64,000 nt of DNA from Sneathiella glossodoripedis JCM 23214 (GCF_000616095.1 NZ_BAMS01000002.1:310001-374000), one strand, 5' to 3'. Positions 7,763 through 17,490 are shown, numbered from the stretch's first letter. Made by a program: numbers and translations. The notes: generated from the sequence alone by a model not told the origin.

Positions 7763-7884
7763 GGGATGACGTAGATTGAAGTAAAAATTGAATTGTGTAA
7801 CATCAATTCAACCCACTTGCTGGCGGTCGAAATAGCCTTTATGGTTGAAAGTGTATAAATAGTGCCGGGGCTAGTAACAACACG

Positions 7885-9336
7885 ATGTTCGAACAAACTT
7901 TCAAAAATATTGATGATATTCTGCGGAAAGAGGCGGGCTGCGCGTCTGAGCTGGATTATACGGAGCAGACCTCTTGGCTTCTGTTCTTGAAGTATCTGGA
8001 TACGCTGGAAACTGAACGCGCGATGGATGCAGAGCTTATCGGCGGCAGCTATACACGCATTATTGATCCTGAGCATAGCTGGTCTGTTTGGGCCGCACCC
8101 AAGAAAGCAGATGGAAAATTTGATCATGACAATGCGCTTGTCGGTGATGATCTGATCAAATACGTGGATGAAGAGCTGTTCCCCTACCTGAAAGGCTTCC
8201 GCGAGCGTACCGGCGATCCCAACACCATCGATTATAAAATCGGCGAGATTTTTGGGGAGATCAAAAACAAATTTCAAAGCGGATATTCCTTGCGTGATGT
8301 CGTCGAGGAAATGGATAGCCTCAGCTTTAACAGCAGCGATGAAAAGCACGAGCTTTCCCACCTTTATGAAGCCAAGATTAAGAATATGGGCAATGCGGGC
8401 CGGAACGGGGGGGAGTATTACACACCCCGGGCGCTGATCCGTTCTATGGTGAAAGTCGTTGATCCGAAAATTGGCGAAACCATTTATGACGGTGCGGTTG
8501 GCTCTGCGGGTTTCCTGTGTGAAGCGTTTGAATATTTACGCCCCAAAGCGACCAAAGCCGCGGATCTTGAAACGCTGCAAAAACGGACTTTTTACGGCAA
8601 GGAGAAGAAAAGCCTCGCCTATGTAATCGCGATCATGAATATGATCCTGCATGGGATTGAGGCGCCAAATATCATCCACACCAATACGCTTTCTGAAAAT
8701 ATTATGGATTTGCAGGAAAAAGACCGTTTTGATGTGGTTCTTGCCAACCCGCCCTTTGGTGGGAAAGAACGCCCAGAGGTGCAGCAAAACTTCCCCATTA
8801 AAACCAGCGAAACCGCCTTTCTATTTTTGCAACATTTCATCAAAAGCCTGAAGGCGGGTGGCCGCGGTGCAGTTGTTATTAAAAACACGTTTCTAAGCAA
8901 CGGCGATAATGCAGCAATAGGCTTGCGCAAAGAGCTTTTGGAAAGCTGTAACCTGCATACGGTTCTCGATTGCCCTGCAAAGACGTTTCTGGGGGCCGGG
9001 GTGAAAACGGTCGTGCTGTTTTTTGAAAAGGGAAAACCCACTGAAATGACATGGTTCTACGCCCTTGATCCGGGCCGCAGCCTTGGTAAAACCAATCCAC
9101 TGAATGATAAGGATCTCGCAGAATTTGTGGAACTGCAAAAAACCTTTGCAGAGGGTGAAAAGTCATGGGTGATAAACCGTGCTGATTTAGATGAAGCCAC
9201 ATTTGACCTTTCCGTCAAAAACCCAAATACACCCGAAGAAGCTCCATTACGCGATCCAGCAGAGATCATCGCTGAAATCGCGGCGCTGGATGCTGAAGGC
9301 GCCAAAATCCTGAGTGAAATTCGGGAGATGCTGTGA
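7885..9336 (+). CDS. hsdM: Type I restriction-modification N6-adenine methyltransferase subunit
   Basis: 483 aa. HsdM_N helical domain about residues 5-130 (the opening DDILRKEAGCASELDYTEQ is typical), then an N6-adenine methyltransferase core with the NGGEYYTPRALI entry motif (175-186), an SAM-binding motif I of variant form DGAVGSAGFL (202-211) and catalytic NPPF (288-291). HsdM methylates adenine in the site read by HsdS, protecting host DNA. The stop overlaps the hsdS start (TGATG), and hsdS, an OGG-fold gene and hsdR follow: one operon. Confidence 0.95.
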   Translation: MFEQTFKNIDDILRKEAGCASELDYTEQTSWLLFLKYLDTLETERAMDAELIGGSYTRIIDPEHSWSVWAAPKKADGKFDHDNALVGDDLIKYVDEELFPYLKGFRERTGDPNTIDYKIGEIFGEIKNKFQSGYSLRDVVEEMDSLSFNSSDEKHELSHLYEAKIKNMGNAGRNGGEYYTPRALIRSMVKVVDPKIGETIYDGAVGSAGFLCEAFEYLRPKATKAADLETLQKRTFYGKEKKSLAYVIAIMNMILHGIEAPNIIHTNTLSENIMDLQEKDRFDVVLANPPFGGKERPEVQQNFPIKTSETAFLFLQHFIKSLKAGGRGAVVIKNTFLSNGDNAAIGLRKELLESCNLHTVLDCPAKTFLGAGVKTVVLFFEKGKPTEMTWFYALDPGRSLGKTNPLNDKDLAEFVELQKTFAEGEKSWVINRADLDEATFDLSVKNPNTPEEAPLRDPAEIIAEIAALDAEGAKILSEIREML

Positions 9337-10568
9337 TGTGGTCAGAGGTAAAACTCGGAGATGTAGCCGAAGTCACAGCCGGTAATCCAGCTCCCAAGAA
9401 GGATAAATTGTCAGTTAATGGTGATTGCTCCTTTGTCAGAACCTCGGACGTTGGGCAAATTCGTTTTGGTGTGATAAATAGTTCTCGAGATAGGATAAAT
9501 CACAGCAGCGCTGAGGCTCTGTCGCTCAAAGCTGCAGGAACAATACTGCTTCCAAAAAGTGGGGCATCGACTTTTCTCAATCATCGAGTAATGCTGGGCC
9601 AAGATGCTTATGTCGCAAGTCATTTGGCTACGATTAAAGCATACAGGGAAAAGCTTTCCGACAAATTTCTCCTATACTTACTTTCAGTAATTAAAGCCCA
9701 AGACCTAGTTCAAGATCACGACTACCCCTCTTTAAGGCTTTCTGATCTAGAAGAAATTCAGATTTCTATACCTTTAATCGATGAACAAAAGCGGATTGTG
9801 GCGATATTGGATAAGGCCTTTGCGGGGATTGATCAGGCCATCGCCAACACCGAAAAAAACATCCAAAACGCCAAAGACCTGTTCGAAAGCTACCTGAACA
9901 ACATCTTCTCTAAGCATAATGATCAAGCCACATTATTAACAGTTGCGGAGTTGGCGAAAGAAGAAAAAGGTTCGATAAGAACAGGCCCTTTTGGCAGCCA
10001 GCTCCTCCACAATGAATTTGTCGATAAAGGTATCGCTGTTCTAGGTATCGACAATGCTGTTAAAAATACTTTCCAATGGGGCAAACGACGTTATATTGCA
10101 GAAGAAAAATATAAAGAGTTGTCGCGATATACTGTTAAGCCTGGTGATGTTTTGATCACGATAATGGGTACCTGTGGTAGATGTGCCGTCGTACCCGAAG
10201 ACATCCCGCTTGCCATCAATACCAAACATTTATGTTGCATCTCCTTAGATACCAACAAGTGTCTACCTGATTTTCTTCATATCTATTTTTTGCATCACCC
10301 TACAGCTATTCAATTTTTATCTAGCAGAGCGAAGGGAAGCATAATGGCAGGATTGAACATGGGTATCATTAAGGAACTACCTGTACTTTTACCTTCGATG
10401 GTTGTGCAAAGCGAAATAATAAACGCTTTCAAGGGTGCAGAATACAAAACACGAGCACTTTCAAAAATACACCAACAAAAGCTTTCCGCTCTTAAAGAAC
10501 TCAAACAATCCCTACTGCAAAAAGCCTTTGCGGGTGAGCTGACCTCTGACATGCAGGAGGTGGCATGA
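9336..10568 (+). CDS. hsdS: Type I restriction-modification specificity subunit
   Basis: 410 aa from ATG 9336, overlapping the hsdM stop by one base with GGGAG upstream; a GTG at 9333 is the alternative. It has the two-fold HsdS layout: target-recognition domain 1 (about 1-150), a conserved helical spacer (PLIDEQKRIVAILDKAFAGI), target-recognition domain 2 (about 200-355), and a second helical repeat ending KQSLLQKAFAGELTSD. The two TRDs read the two halves of a bipartite site. The target sequence cannot be deduced here. The stop overlaps the next start as ATGA (10565-10568). Confidence 0.94.
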   Translation: MWSEVKLGDVAEVTAGNPAPKKDKLSVNGDCSFVRTSDVGQIRFGVINSSRDRINHSSAEALSLKAAGTILLPKSGASTFLNHRVMLGQDAYVASHLATIKAYREKLSDKFLLYLLSVIKAQDLVQDHDYPSLRLSDLEEIQISIPLIDEQKRIVAILDKAFAGIDQAIANTEKNIQNAKDLFESYLNNIFSKHNDQATLLTVAELAKEEKGSIRTGPFGSQLLHNEFVDKGIAVLGIDNAVKNTFQWGKRRYIAEEKYKELSRYTVKPGDVLITIMGTCGRCAVVPEDIPLAINTKHLCCISLDTNKCLPDFLHIYFLHHPTAIQFLSSRAKGSIMAGLNMGIIKELPVLLPSMVVQSEIINAFKGAEYKTRALSKIHQQKLSALKELKQSLLQKAFAGELTSDMQEVA

Positions 10569-11317
10569 CGTCTTCATTCAAGATGTTGCAAGATTGCATA
10601 GACGATATTGATGGACTCCCAGAAATGGGGACGAGAACTCCATATTCCTATTCAGAGTACATTGATGCTGCTTGGTTTGACAGGATAAATAATAACCAAG
10701 AAACAAATAATAAAGAGGATTTGTTTCGACTAGCTAGAGATATGGCTTCGGAACCTACAAAAGATATTTGTTTAAGAATACTGGCGTGGGGCGGAATGCG
10801 TGCAACGTTTCTTGGAAGGGTATTTAGAGACGCAAAAGAAACAAAGTGGCTTGAATTAGCGCATAAAATAAGGTCAGGGCAGTATTCGAGAAAAGAAGCC
10901 TACAGAAAATTTGTAGAATTGCGCTCAGCTAAAGATGATCCGCTAAAAGGAATGGGGCCTGCTTATTTCACAAAGTTGATATTTTTCTTAATGCCGGAAA
11001 ATGTTGATAACCCTAGAGGCTATATAATGGATCAATGGGTTGCTAGCTCTGTGAATTTACTGTTCGAACAGAATGTTGTCTTAATGGACAAAACCTGTAA
11101 ATGGGGTCCAAATAAACAAATTGAAGTAGGCCTTACTGTATCGGGTGTAAATGACGAAGTTAATTACGAGAATTTTTGCCTGAAAATTGAATGTATAGCC
11201 GCTAAAATTGGAAAAACGCCTGAGCAGACGGAACGGATATTGATGTCAGAAGGTGGCAAAAAACCGCATACTTGGCGGAAATATGTTCGCGACAATCGCA
11301 AGGTCTTTGATGCCTAG
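10565..11317 (+). CDS. OGG-fold DNA glycosylase-like protein in RM operon
   Basis: 250 aa, coupled to hsdS (ATGA overlap) and overlapping the hsdR start by 8 bases, so it belongs to the restriction operon. Residues 127-143 (LKGMGPAYFTKLIFF) form a helix-hairpin-helix like the DNA-binding hairpin of OGG1-type 8-oxoguanine glycosylases; K137 sits where the catalytic lysine lies, and D156 in GYIMDQWVA matches the conserved aspartate. The rest is helical, as in the OGG fold. Known family members of this sort are annotated only by fold. A base-excision, damage-sensing or structural role in restriction is inference. Not a usual hsd subunit. Confidence 0.65.
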   Translation: MTSSFKMLQDCIDDIDGLPEMGTRTPYSYSEYIDAAWFDRINNNQETNNKEDLFRLARDMASEPTKDICLRILAWGGMRATFLGRVFRDAKETKWLELAHKIRSGQYSRKEAYRKFVELRSAKDDPLKGMGPAYFTKLIFFLMPENVDNPRGYIMDQWVASSVNLLFEQNVVLMDKTCKWGPNKQIEVGLTVSGVNDEVNYENFCLKIECIAAKIGKTPEQTERILMSEGGKKPHTWRKYVRDNRKVFDA

Positions 11318-13641
11318 AAATGAAGCTCAAACCCGAATGGATTTGATTGATCCTGCCATTAGGGCGGCAGGTTGGGGCGACGTTGAAGGCAGCCGTATTG
11401 TTGTTGAACATAAAATCACCGACGGCCGCTTGGTCGGCGGCGGCAAACGGGCACGATCCTTATCAGCAGATTTTGTTCTGGTTTATCGTAATAAAAAATT
11501 GGCGGTGATTGAGGCCAAAGCAGAAAAATATTCGGTATCAGAAGGCCGCGCGCAGGCCATTGATTACGCCGAACGATTGCAGGTGCGTTTTACCTATAGC
11601 ACCAATGGCAAAGGCCTATATGAGATTGATACCAACACAGGCAAAGAACGGGAACTGAGTATCGGTGACGTGCCGAGCCCGGATGAGCTGTGGGCGCGCA
11701 CCTTTATGGCCGAAAATGCCTGGCGGGATCGATTTGCGGCCATCCCCTTTGAAGATCGCGCCGGCACGTGGCAGCCGCGCTATTACCAAGATAACGCGAT
11801 CGAGCGGGCGCTGGACGCCGTGGCGGCGGGTAAAGAGCGGATCTTACTTACACTTGCGACGGGTACAGGCAAGACAGCCATTGCCTTTCAGCTTTCATGG
11901 AAGCTATTTCATAGTCGCTGGAATTTGTCGCGAGAGCCGAACCGCCGTCCGCGTATTTTATTCCTCGCCGATCGTAATATCCTCGCCGATCAGGCTTATA
12001 ATAGCTTTTCGGCCTTTAACGAAGATGCGCTCGCGCGTATTGATCCAAAAGACATCAAGAAAAAGGGGCGTGTGCCCAAAAATGCCAGTGTCTTTTTCAC
12101 GATCTTTCAAACCTTTATGTCGGGCCCGAATGAAAGCCCGTACTTTGGCGAATATCCCGAAGATTTCTTTGATTTTATCATCATTGATGAGTGCCATCGG
12201 GGCGGGGCGAGGGATGAAAGCGCTTGGCGTGACATCCTCGAATATTTCTCTCCTGCGGTGCAGCTGGGGTTAACCGCGACACCCAAACGCAAAAATAACG
12301 TGGATACATACAGCTATTTCGGACTGCCTGTTTACGAATATTCCCTCAAAGAAGGGATTAATGATGCTTCCTAACGCCGTTTCGCGTGCGCCAGATTGCC
12401 ACCACGATGGATGAGTATGTCTATACCGCAGGCGATACCGTGTTGGAGGGGGAGCCGGAGGAAGGCAAGCGGTATACCGAAAGCGATTTTAACCGCTCTG
12501 GCGGTATTGTTATCAAGGAGCGCGAGGCCAAGCGGGTTGAGATTTACTTAGATGAAGCCAATCAAAAAGAAAAAGCCATTGTCTTTTGTAAGGGGCAACC
12601 TCACGCGGCGCTCATCCGGGATTTGATAAATCAGATGAAGGATAGTGACGATCTTCATTATTGCGAGCGGGTAGGGGCCGCCGATGGCGCTGGGGGCGAG
12701 AAGTGGCTGCGCGTCTTTCAAGACAATGAAAAGACCATCCCAACCATTTTGACCACAAGCACCAAACTTTCAACAGGTGTGGATGCCCGAAATGTCCGCA
12801 ACGTGGTGTTGATGAAGCCTGTCAAAAACATGATCGAGTTTAAACAGATTGTCGGGCGCGGCACCCGTATGTTTGATGGCAAAGATTATTTCACCATTTA
12901 TGATTTTTGCAAAAACTATGAAATGTTTGAAGATCCGGAATGGGATGGTGAGCCAATAGAGCCCACAGACGGCCCGGACCGCCCGCCAAAACCCGAAGAC
13001 GGTGAGGGCGATGATCCAAACGAGCCTAATGGCGGAGATGATTGGGAAGACGAGGAAGAGACAAAGAAAACCCTCGTCATTAAGCTGGCCGATGGTTCAT
13101 CCCGTAACATTCAGCATATGGCCTCGACCAGTTTTTGGGGGCCAGATGGAAAACCCATTTCACCGGCGCAGTTTATTAAGCGGTTATTTGGGGATCTGCC
13201 AGCTTGTTTCAGGATGAGGATGAACTGCGGGAGCTTTGGGGGAAGCCGGATACGCGAAAAACGTTGCTTCAGGGCTTGGCAGAGCGTGGCTATGGGGATG
13301 ATGAACTTAACGAGATCGCAAAACTGATTGAAGCGGAAAATAGCGACCTCTTTGATGTGCTCGCCTACATCGCTTATGCCCAATCGCCAATCACAAGACT
13401 AGAGCGTGTGGAGACCCATAAAGAACAAATTCTTGAAGGACATGACGACAAGCTGCAGGCCTTTATTGAATTCGTTTTAGGACAGTACGAAACCGAAGGC
13501 GTCAGCGAGTTGGACCAATCTAAACTACCAAGTTTGTTAGAGCTGAAATACCACTCCACTGCCGATGCCGCGGCGATATTGGGCGGTATTCCAAGAATAC
13601 GCGACGCCTTCGTTGGTTTTCAGAAGTATTTATATGAATAA
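11310..13641 (+). CDS. hsdR: Type I restriction endonuclease/translocase subunit, two frameshifts
   Basis: The full span encodes about 777 aa of the EcoEI-like HsdR type. An N-terminal nuclease domain has a D...E-A-K catalytic pattern (SADFVLVYRNKKLAVIEAKAE). An SF2 motor follows with Walker A LATGTGKTA, IIDECHRGG and LTATPKRK, then the helicase C lobe (VGRGTRMFDGKDYF) and an acidic linker before the C-terminal domain. The frame breaks near 12366 (GATGGC would restore it; GATGC is present) and near 13205 (GCTTTG expected, GCTTG present). Both are single-base losses in short runs. If real, restriction is lost while methylation stays; if sequence errors, the enzyme is whole. Start ATG 11310. 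Confidence 0.9.
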
Positions 13642-13653
13642 GGCTTGGTTAAG

Positions 13654-15585
13654 CTAAGGCTTGTGTGAAAGTTTTATTTTGGTCGCCGTCTTTGCTAAGA
13701 GGGCGTAATCGGTATTTCTTATGGTCATTAGTAAGCGACCTAGAACATTTCTGCCTCTTCCTTCGCATTCTCCCCAAAAAGTATCGTTCCAATCGTTTCC
13801 TTCTATTAAATACTTGTCTCCTGTATTTTTTAAACGGTCGTAGAGTGTTTTTTGTGAAAATTTTTGTATCAATAAATCAGTCATGATATCAATTTTTACA
13901 TTGTCCCAGTCTTTCCTTACGTAACCAAGTATGCGTAGTTGGTTAGCGGCAACTTTAGAGGTTCCAGCGGTTAGGGATGGATCTGTAAAGAGCGTAGGTA
14001 ATGATGCATGTGAAATAGAGGTGTTTCTTTTTTGTAGATGATGATTGATATGTTCAATATGCTCATCAGATACTGATTCCAGCACTCCATCTTCAAATTT
14101 CATTGCTTGGTAAGCGTGTTCTACTGAGCTGAAATGTTCCTTTCTATAAAACACCTCAACCTCATGAAAGTTAGATAGAAAAGTCTTCCGAAAACTACGG
14201 ATAGTATCACTGTCTTTTAGTTTATCTAACATAGCTTCAGTCCGATTATTAATTAGATCAATATAGACGGCTCCGACTAATGATTTGGGAACACTGTTAA
14301 AGTATCGTGACTTTATGCATCTGATCATTTTTTTCTTTTCAAACAGTTCTCTTAAGTCTGTTTTTGGATATCTAGATTTTGATACAGGTAATATATTTAC
14401 CGAATATTTATAGCACTCCGTCGTTGCTATATTTGGTCTATTATTATCATTTTTTGCAATAAAACTCCTAATAACATCAGCCTCAGCAATCGCAACCTCA
14501 ATATTATTTGGTTTTTGAAGTAATATCGCTTTATTTACCATTTCTACTGTTGTGCCGGTCGAGCTATTGTCATCGATGATAACTACGTTTTTATCTTTGA
14601 AACTCTTAACATGGTGTTTTGTAAACCTTGATAAGTCTTTCGGTTTTGCACTCTGGTTATCAAAATCGTGTTTTATTGAATGAAGTGAAACAGGAAATAG
14701 AAGAACGTTACAGAGCCTACGGCTGATTAAGCGTTGCGCTGTAGCATGCGCAAATGATAATTCAGTCGATCCTGCAGGTAACCCCACAATTGTGTCAGGC
14801 GGAGTTTCACAATTCAAAGCATATCTAATAGCTGCAGAGGAAATTACAAGAGGATGAGCAGCTTCTGGCCTTGTAATATGTCTTGAAGAAAAAGTACCTT
14901 TTTCATACTCTGAAAGAATGTGGTGAAGTAGTTTATCAAATGTCCCAGTGCGTTCAGATATAGCACGAAAGCCGTCATTAGATAACTGTTGTGCCTTGCA
15001 AATTAACCCATAGAAAAAATCTACTGCAGCTTGAGCTATAATTTGACCTTCTTTTCTTAAAGCCTGGTAAGTCAAATTTTCAAACTTGTATTTTCCAACT
15101 TTCTCCTCATACAAGAAACTATTGTAGAGTGTTAAAATAGCGTTCTTTATATAGTCAGCAATTGCAATCTGGAATTTGTGAGAATTTGTATTCTTTATAG
15201 CGTCCAAGCCGTCATAAAAATCTTCTTTGAAGGTATCCAGCTTTTGTCGTAGTTCAAATGTAGGGTTAGCAGAAATAGTGTAACGTACACCTCTTAAATG
15301 ATACTTTCCCCTGAAATAGACTGCCCGACGAGACTTTTTGAAATAGTCGGGTGTAGTATTTGTAAACTCTTCGTTACTTGAAATAACGGAGCCATCTAAG
15401 GAGAAAAAGCCTTTTGTTAATACCGCCCCCAATTGTCTGGAAAATATCGTATTTGCATATTGCTCAGTGTTGTTTCGTGCGCTTGCAACTTGTTTTCTAA
15501 TGTGATCAAAATCAAAGCATGGGTCGTCCGTATTTAATAAGCTTTTGTCTGCTGAGTAGAGATGATTAGTAGAAGTTTTTTTCAT
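13654..15585 (-). CDS. Phosphoribosyltransferase-NADAR fusion protein
   Basis: 643 aa. Residues 1-250 are helical and unrecognised. Residues about 262-375 form a type I phosphoribosyltransferase domain with IVGLPAGSTELSFA and the PRPP loop VVIIDDNSSTGTT (334-346, two aspartates as in the canonical DD motif). Residues about 466-625 are a NADAR (YbiA-like) domain: FLSNF, SSVEHAYQAMKF (487-498), TGDKYLIEGNDWNDTFWG (588-605), GRNVLGRLLMTIR. NADAR proteins act on ADP-ribose N-glycosidic bonds, and some reverse guanine ADP-ribosylation by DarT-like toxins. The gene ends 12 bases from hsdR, tail to tail. A role in nucleotide repair or NAD-linked defence is inference. Confidence 0.8.
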   Translation of the reverse strand: MKKTSTNHLYSADKSLLNTDDPCFDFDHIRKQVASARNNTEQYANTIFSRQLGAVLTKGFFSLDGSVISSNEEFTNTTPDYFKKSRRAVYFRGKYHLRGVRYTISANPTFELRQKLDTFKEDFYDGLDAIKNTNSHKFQIAIADYIKNAILTLYNSFLYEEKVGKYKFENLTYQALRKEGQIIAQAAVDFFYGLICKAQQLSNDGFRAISERTGTFDKLLHHILSEYEKGTFSSRHITRPEAAHPLVISSAAIRYALNCETPPDTIVGLPAGSTELSFAHATAQRLISRRLCNVLLFPVSLHSIKHDFDNQSAKPKDLSRFTKHHVKSFKDKNVVIIDDNSSTGTTVEMVNKAILLQKPNNIEVAIAEADVIRSFIAKNDNNRPNIATTECYKYSVNILPVSKSRYPKTDLRELFEKKKMIRCIKSRYFNSVPKSLVGAVYIDLINNRTEAMLDKLKDSDTIRSFRKTFLSNFHEVEVFYRKEHFSSVEHAYQAMKFEDGVLESVSDEHIEHINHHLQKRNTSISHASLPTLFTDPSLTAGTSKVAANQLRILGYVRKDWDNVKIDIMTDLLIQKFSQKTLYDRLKNTGDKYLIEGNDWNDTFWGECEGRGRNVLGRLLMTIRNTDYALLAKTATKIKLSHKP

Positions 15586-15733
15586 GCGCTTTTCGTAGAG
15601 GTGGTTGGGATTTTAAAAGAGAAAACAAGTTGTTTAAGATATACTGAAGTAGATATTTTTAAAAGTACAATTCTATTACAGAGAGTGTTTTTGCAATGCC
15701 TCTGCTTAAAAGAATATCTTTTTGCAAGGAGTA

Positions 15734-17044
15734 TCAGTAATTCACTTTCTCTATCCAAGCTAAGCGGTCCTTAGTTTTCGCTGGGTCCGCATATAAGCCA
15801 TAAGTAATGCCAAGCTTTTTGTTGTTGTTCCGCTCGTGCCCAAGGATATCCGCAGCTATGCCTTCCGGGCAGCCTGCGCGTTCCAGTTTTCCTGCGACCG
15901 TTGCGCGGAACGAGTGAAAGTCGCAAACTCTATTTGATGTCCCTACGATATCAAGCTTTTGCCTTAGGCGGTTAAACCGTTTGCCAATATTTTTACTTCG
16001 GGAATGTCCTTCAATTCGCTCACCATTCACGTTCAGCGCGCTCCAGGTGAGATTGTCGAGCAGGTATTCATTCTTTGATGTTTCCATCAGTTTCCGGACG
16101 AGCGGTTCAATCGCGCTCACAATTGGCAGATGGCGAATGCCTGCCTGAGTTTTGGACACATCGACGAGCATCGTCATTGTTTCCAAGTCCACATGCTCTT
16201 TCTTGATCCGGGAAATTTCCTCAATTCGGGCACCTGTATACATTCCCAGAATGGTGAGGTGTTTGAGGATCGGATCTCGTTCAGGGATATGTTGAAGAAG
16301 TTTTTCTACTTCTTCATTTGTAAATTCACGATGAGGTTTTTCGGTGTTTTTCTCTTTGTTTGGGGATTTAGGAAGCTCTACCAACGCAAATGGATTATCC
16401 ATTTTCTCAACAAGGCCACGCTTGATTGCCCAGGCGAAGAATTGCCGAAGTGCCGTACGCCATCTTTTAATTGTGGCCGGCGATTTATTTTCCTCGATGA
16501 TCGGTTTCACCAGGAAATTTGACGCGTCCTTGAGAGTAACTTCCTCCATGACAGGATTGAGAGCGGCAAAGTCATTTAAGGTTGCCAGATAGGCTTGCAT
16601 GGTTTTTGGCGCTAGATCTTGGTGCTCTTGCACAAACTGATCTTTAAGCGACAGAATTTCGGTCGCTTGATTATGCGCTTGTTTATAGAGGGTTTGGGCT
16701 TTTGCTGCGGCTATACTGGTTGGACGGTGTGGGGGATTAACGGCGTCCACCATATCAAGCAGAGCCTCTTGAGCCGCCCTATAATCTTCATCATTAGCAG
16801 CTGTCTTAAGAGCTGTTCTGATTTTAGGTAGTTGGGGGGTATGCACTGTTCCATTCTCAAGTTCTTGAAACTGCTTCTTGAAGCTGGCGGCTAGCAGTAA
16901 AGCTTTTGGACGTGCGACTTCCTCACTGTCAGTTCTTAGAGCCTTGGTGATCTCTTTCTTGCCATCATAGTAACTTTGAAATTCGCTCGGGATCGAGATC
17001 GTGAAATAGAATTTCTTTCCTCGAAGCTTCAGATAATTCGCCAT
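15734..17044 (-). CDS. int: Tyrosine recombinase/integrase
   Basis: 436 aa from ATG 17044 (the frame stays open upstream through the arm repeats and the att site, but MANYLKLRGKKFYF is the usual integrase opening). N-terminal arm-binding and SAM-like core-binding domains are followed by a catalytic domain with GARIEEISRI (first Arg), HSFRATVAGKL (HxxR), and LGHERNNNKKLGITYG (second His and nucleophile Tyr). It lies just inside attR, beside three ACCGTACA-type arm repeats, and is transcribed into the element. It should catalyse integration into tRNA-Ser(GCU). Confidence 0.93.
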   Translation of the reverse strand: MANYLKLRGKKFYFTISIPSEFQSYYDGKKEITKALRTDSEEVARPKALLLAASFKKQFQELENGTVHTPQLPKIRTALKTAANDEDYRAAQEALLDMVDAVNPPHRPTSIAAAKAQTLYKQAHNQATEILSLKDQFVQEHQDLAPKTMQAYLATLNDFAALNPVMEEVTLKDASNFLVKPIIEENKSPATIKRWRTALRQFFAWAIKRGLVEKMDNPFALVELPKSPNKEKNTEKPHREFTNEEVEKLLQHIPERDPILKHLTILGMYTGARIEEISRIKKEHVDLETMTMLVDVSKTQAGIRHLPIVSAIEPLVRKLMETSKNEYLLDNLTWSALNVNGERIEGHSRSKNIGKRFNRLRQKLDIVGTSNRVCDFHSFRATVAGKLERAGCPEGIAADILGHERNNNKKLGITYGLYADPAKTKDRLAWIEKVNY

Positions 17045-17056
17045 TTTCGCCCTAAA

Positions 17057-17088
17057 ACCGTACAAAAAACCGTACAAAAACCAGTACA
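17057..17088. repeat. Arm-type integrase binding repeats, right end
   Basis: ACCGTACA at 17057 and 17069 plus a CCAGTACA variant at 17081, period 12, directly upstream of the integrase ATG at 17044. They could serve recombination and also autoregulate int. They match the triplet at 1351-1382. Confidence 0.65.
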
Positions 17089-17148
17089 TATTTTGTATAT
17101 AATCCGAAAAATAATAATTAAAACAAATGACTATGAAGAAATGGGGAG

Positions 17149-17249
17149 GAATCCCACCTTCACCGCCATTAATTACAGTTCTCTGTAAGGCGTTGAAAAA
17201 TAAACAAAAATCAAAACGCCAATTTTTCAAGTTTTCCCAAAACCGTACA
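17149..17249. repeat. attR: right attachment repeat
   Basis: The second copy of the 101-bp repeat (see 1258-1358). It holds only the tRNA 3' end, not a full tRNA. It even includes one arm-type word (17242-17249), outside the minimal core. Confidence 0.88.
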
Positions 17250-17490
17250 CTTCAATCTAGGTATTGGCTATTACCCAGCTATGTAACTTCTAGTAAATAT
17301 ACTCCTTTTATTTTATTTGTGGCTATGGCCAAAAACTGAATAATGTTTTAGACGGCATGACACTTAATTAATTAACAAAGTTAATTGGACCAAATGTTGT
17401 CAGTTATATCGAGTTTTCACAGTGAGTTTTCGGTGTTTCATTTCTGACTTCATGTTAAACTTTTTAGAAAATTGTTAGGTAGAAAAGATC

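Larger units (their letters stand above)
7233..7884. other. Sparse region before hsdM
   Basis: This 652-base stretch holds the bidirectional hairpin at 7377-7424 and a doubtful leftward frame (7421-7762). The hsdM promoter should lie in the last 150 bases. Nothing else is recognised. Confidence 0.5.
1258..17249. mobile_element. Integrative mobilizable element in tRNA-Ser(GCU)
   Basis: About 16 kb bounded by a 101-bp direct repeat (1258-1358 and 17149-17249, four mismatches) that starts in the tRNA 3' end. Inside the right end lies a tyrosine integrase. The element also has an oriT-like region, mobC and a relaxase, but no type IV secretion genes, so it should be mobilizable rather than self-transmissible. 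Cargo: a regulator operon, an ssDNA-binding-like protein, a type I restriction system with an OGG-fold protein, and a PRTase-NADAR protein. The relaxase carries an in-frame TGA, so present mobility is uncertain. Confidence 0.88.
17045..17490. other. Right end of element and flank
   Basis: Contains the integrase upstream region with arm repeats (17057-17088), attR (17149-17249) and about 240 AT-rich bases leading to the alpha/beta hydrolase. No gene is supported here. Confidence 0.6.

Noticed and set aside
12916-13383. Leftward frames within hsdR that could be antisense genes
   Set aside because: They mirror the acidic linker of hsdR and have no start site or motif.
17045-17230. 62-residue N-terminal extension of the integrase
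   Set aside because: The extension is encoded by the arm repeats and the att site and is unlike any integrase start; ATG 17044 gives the normal N-terminus.
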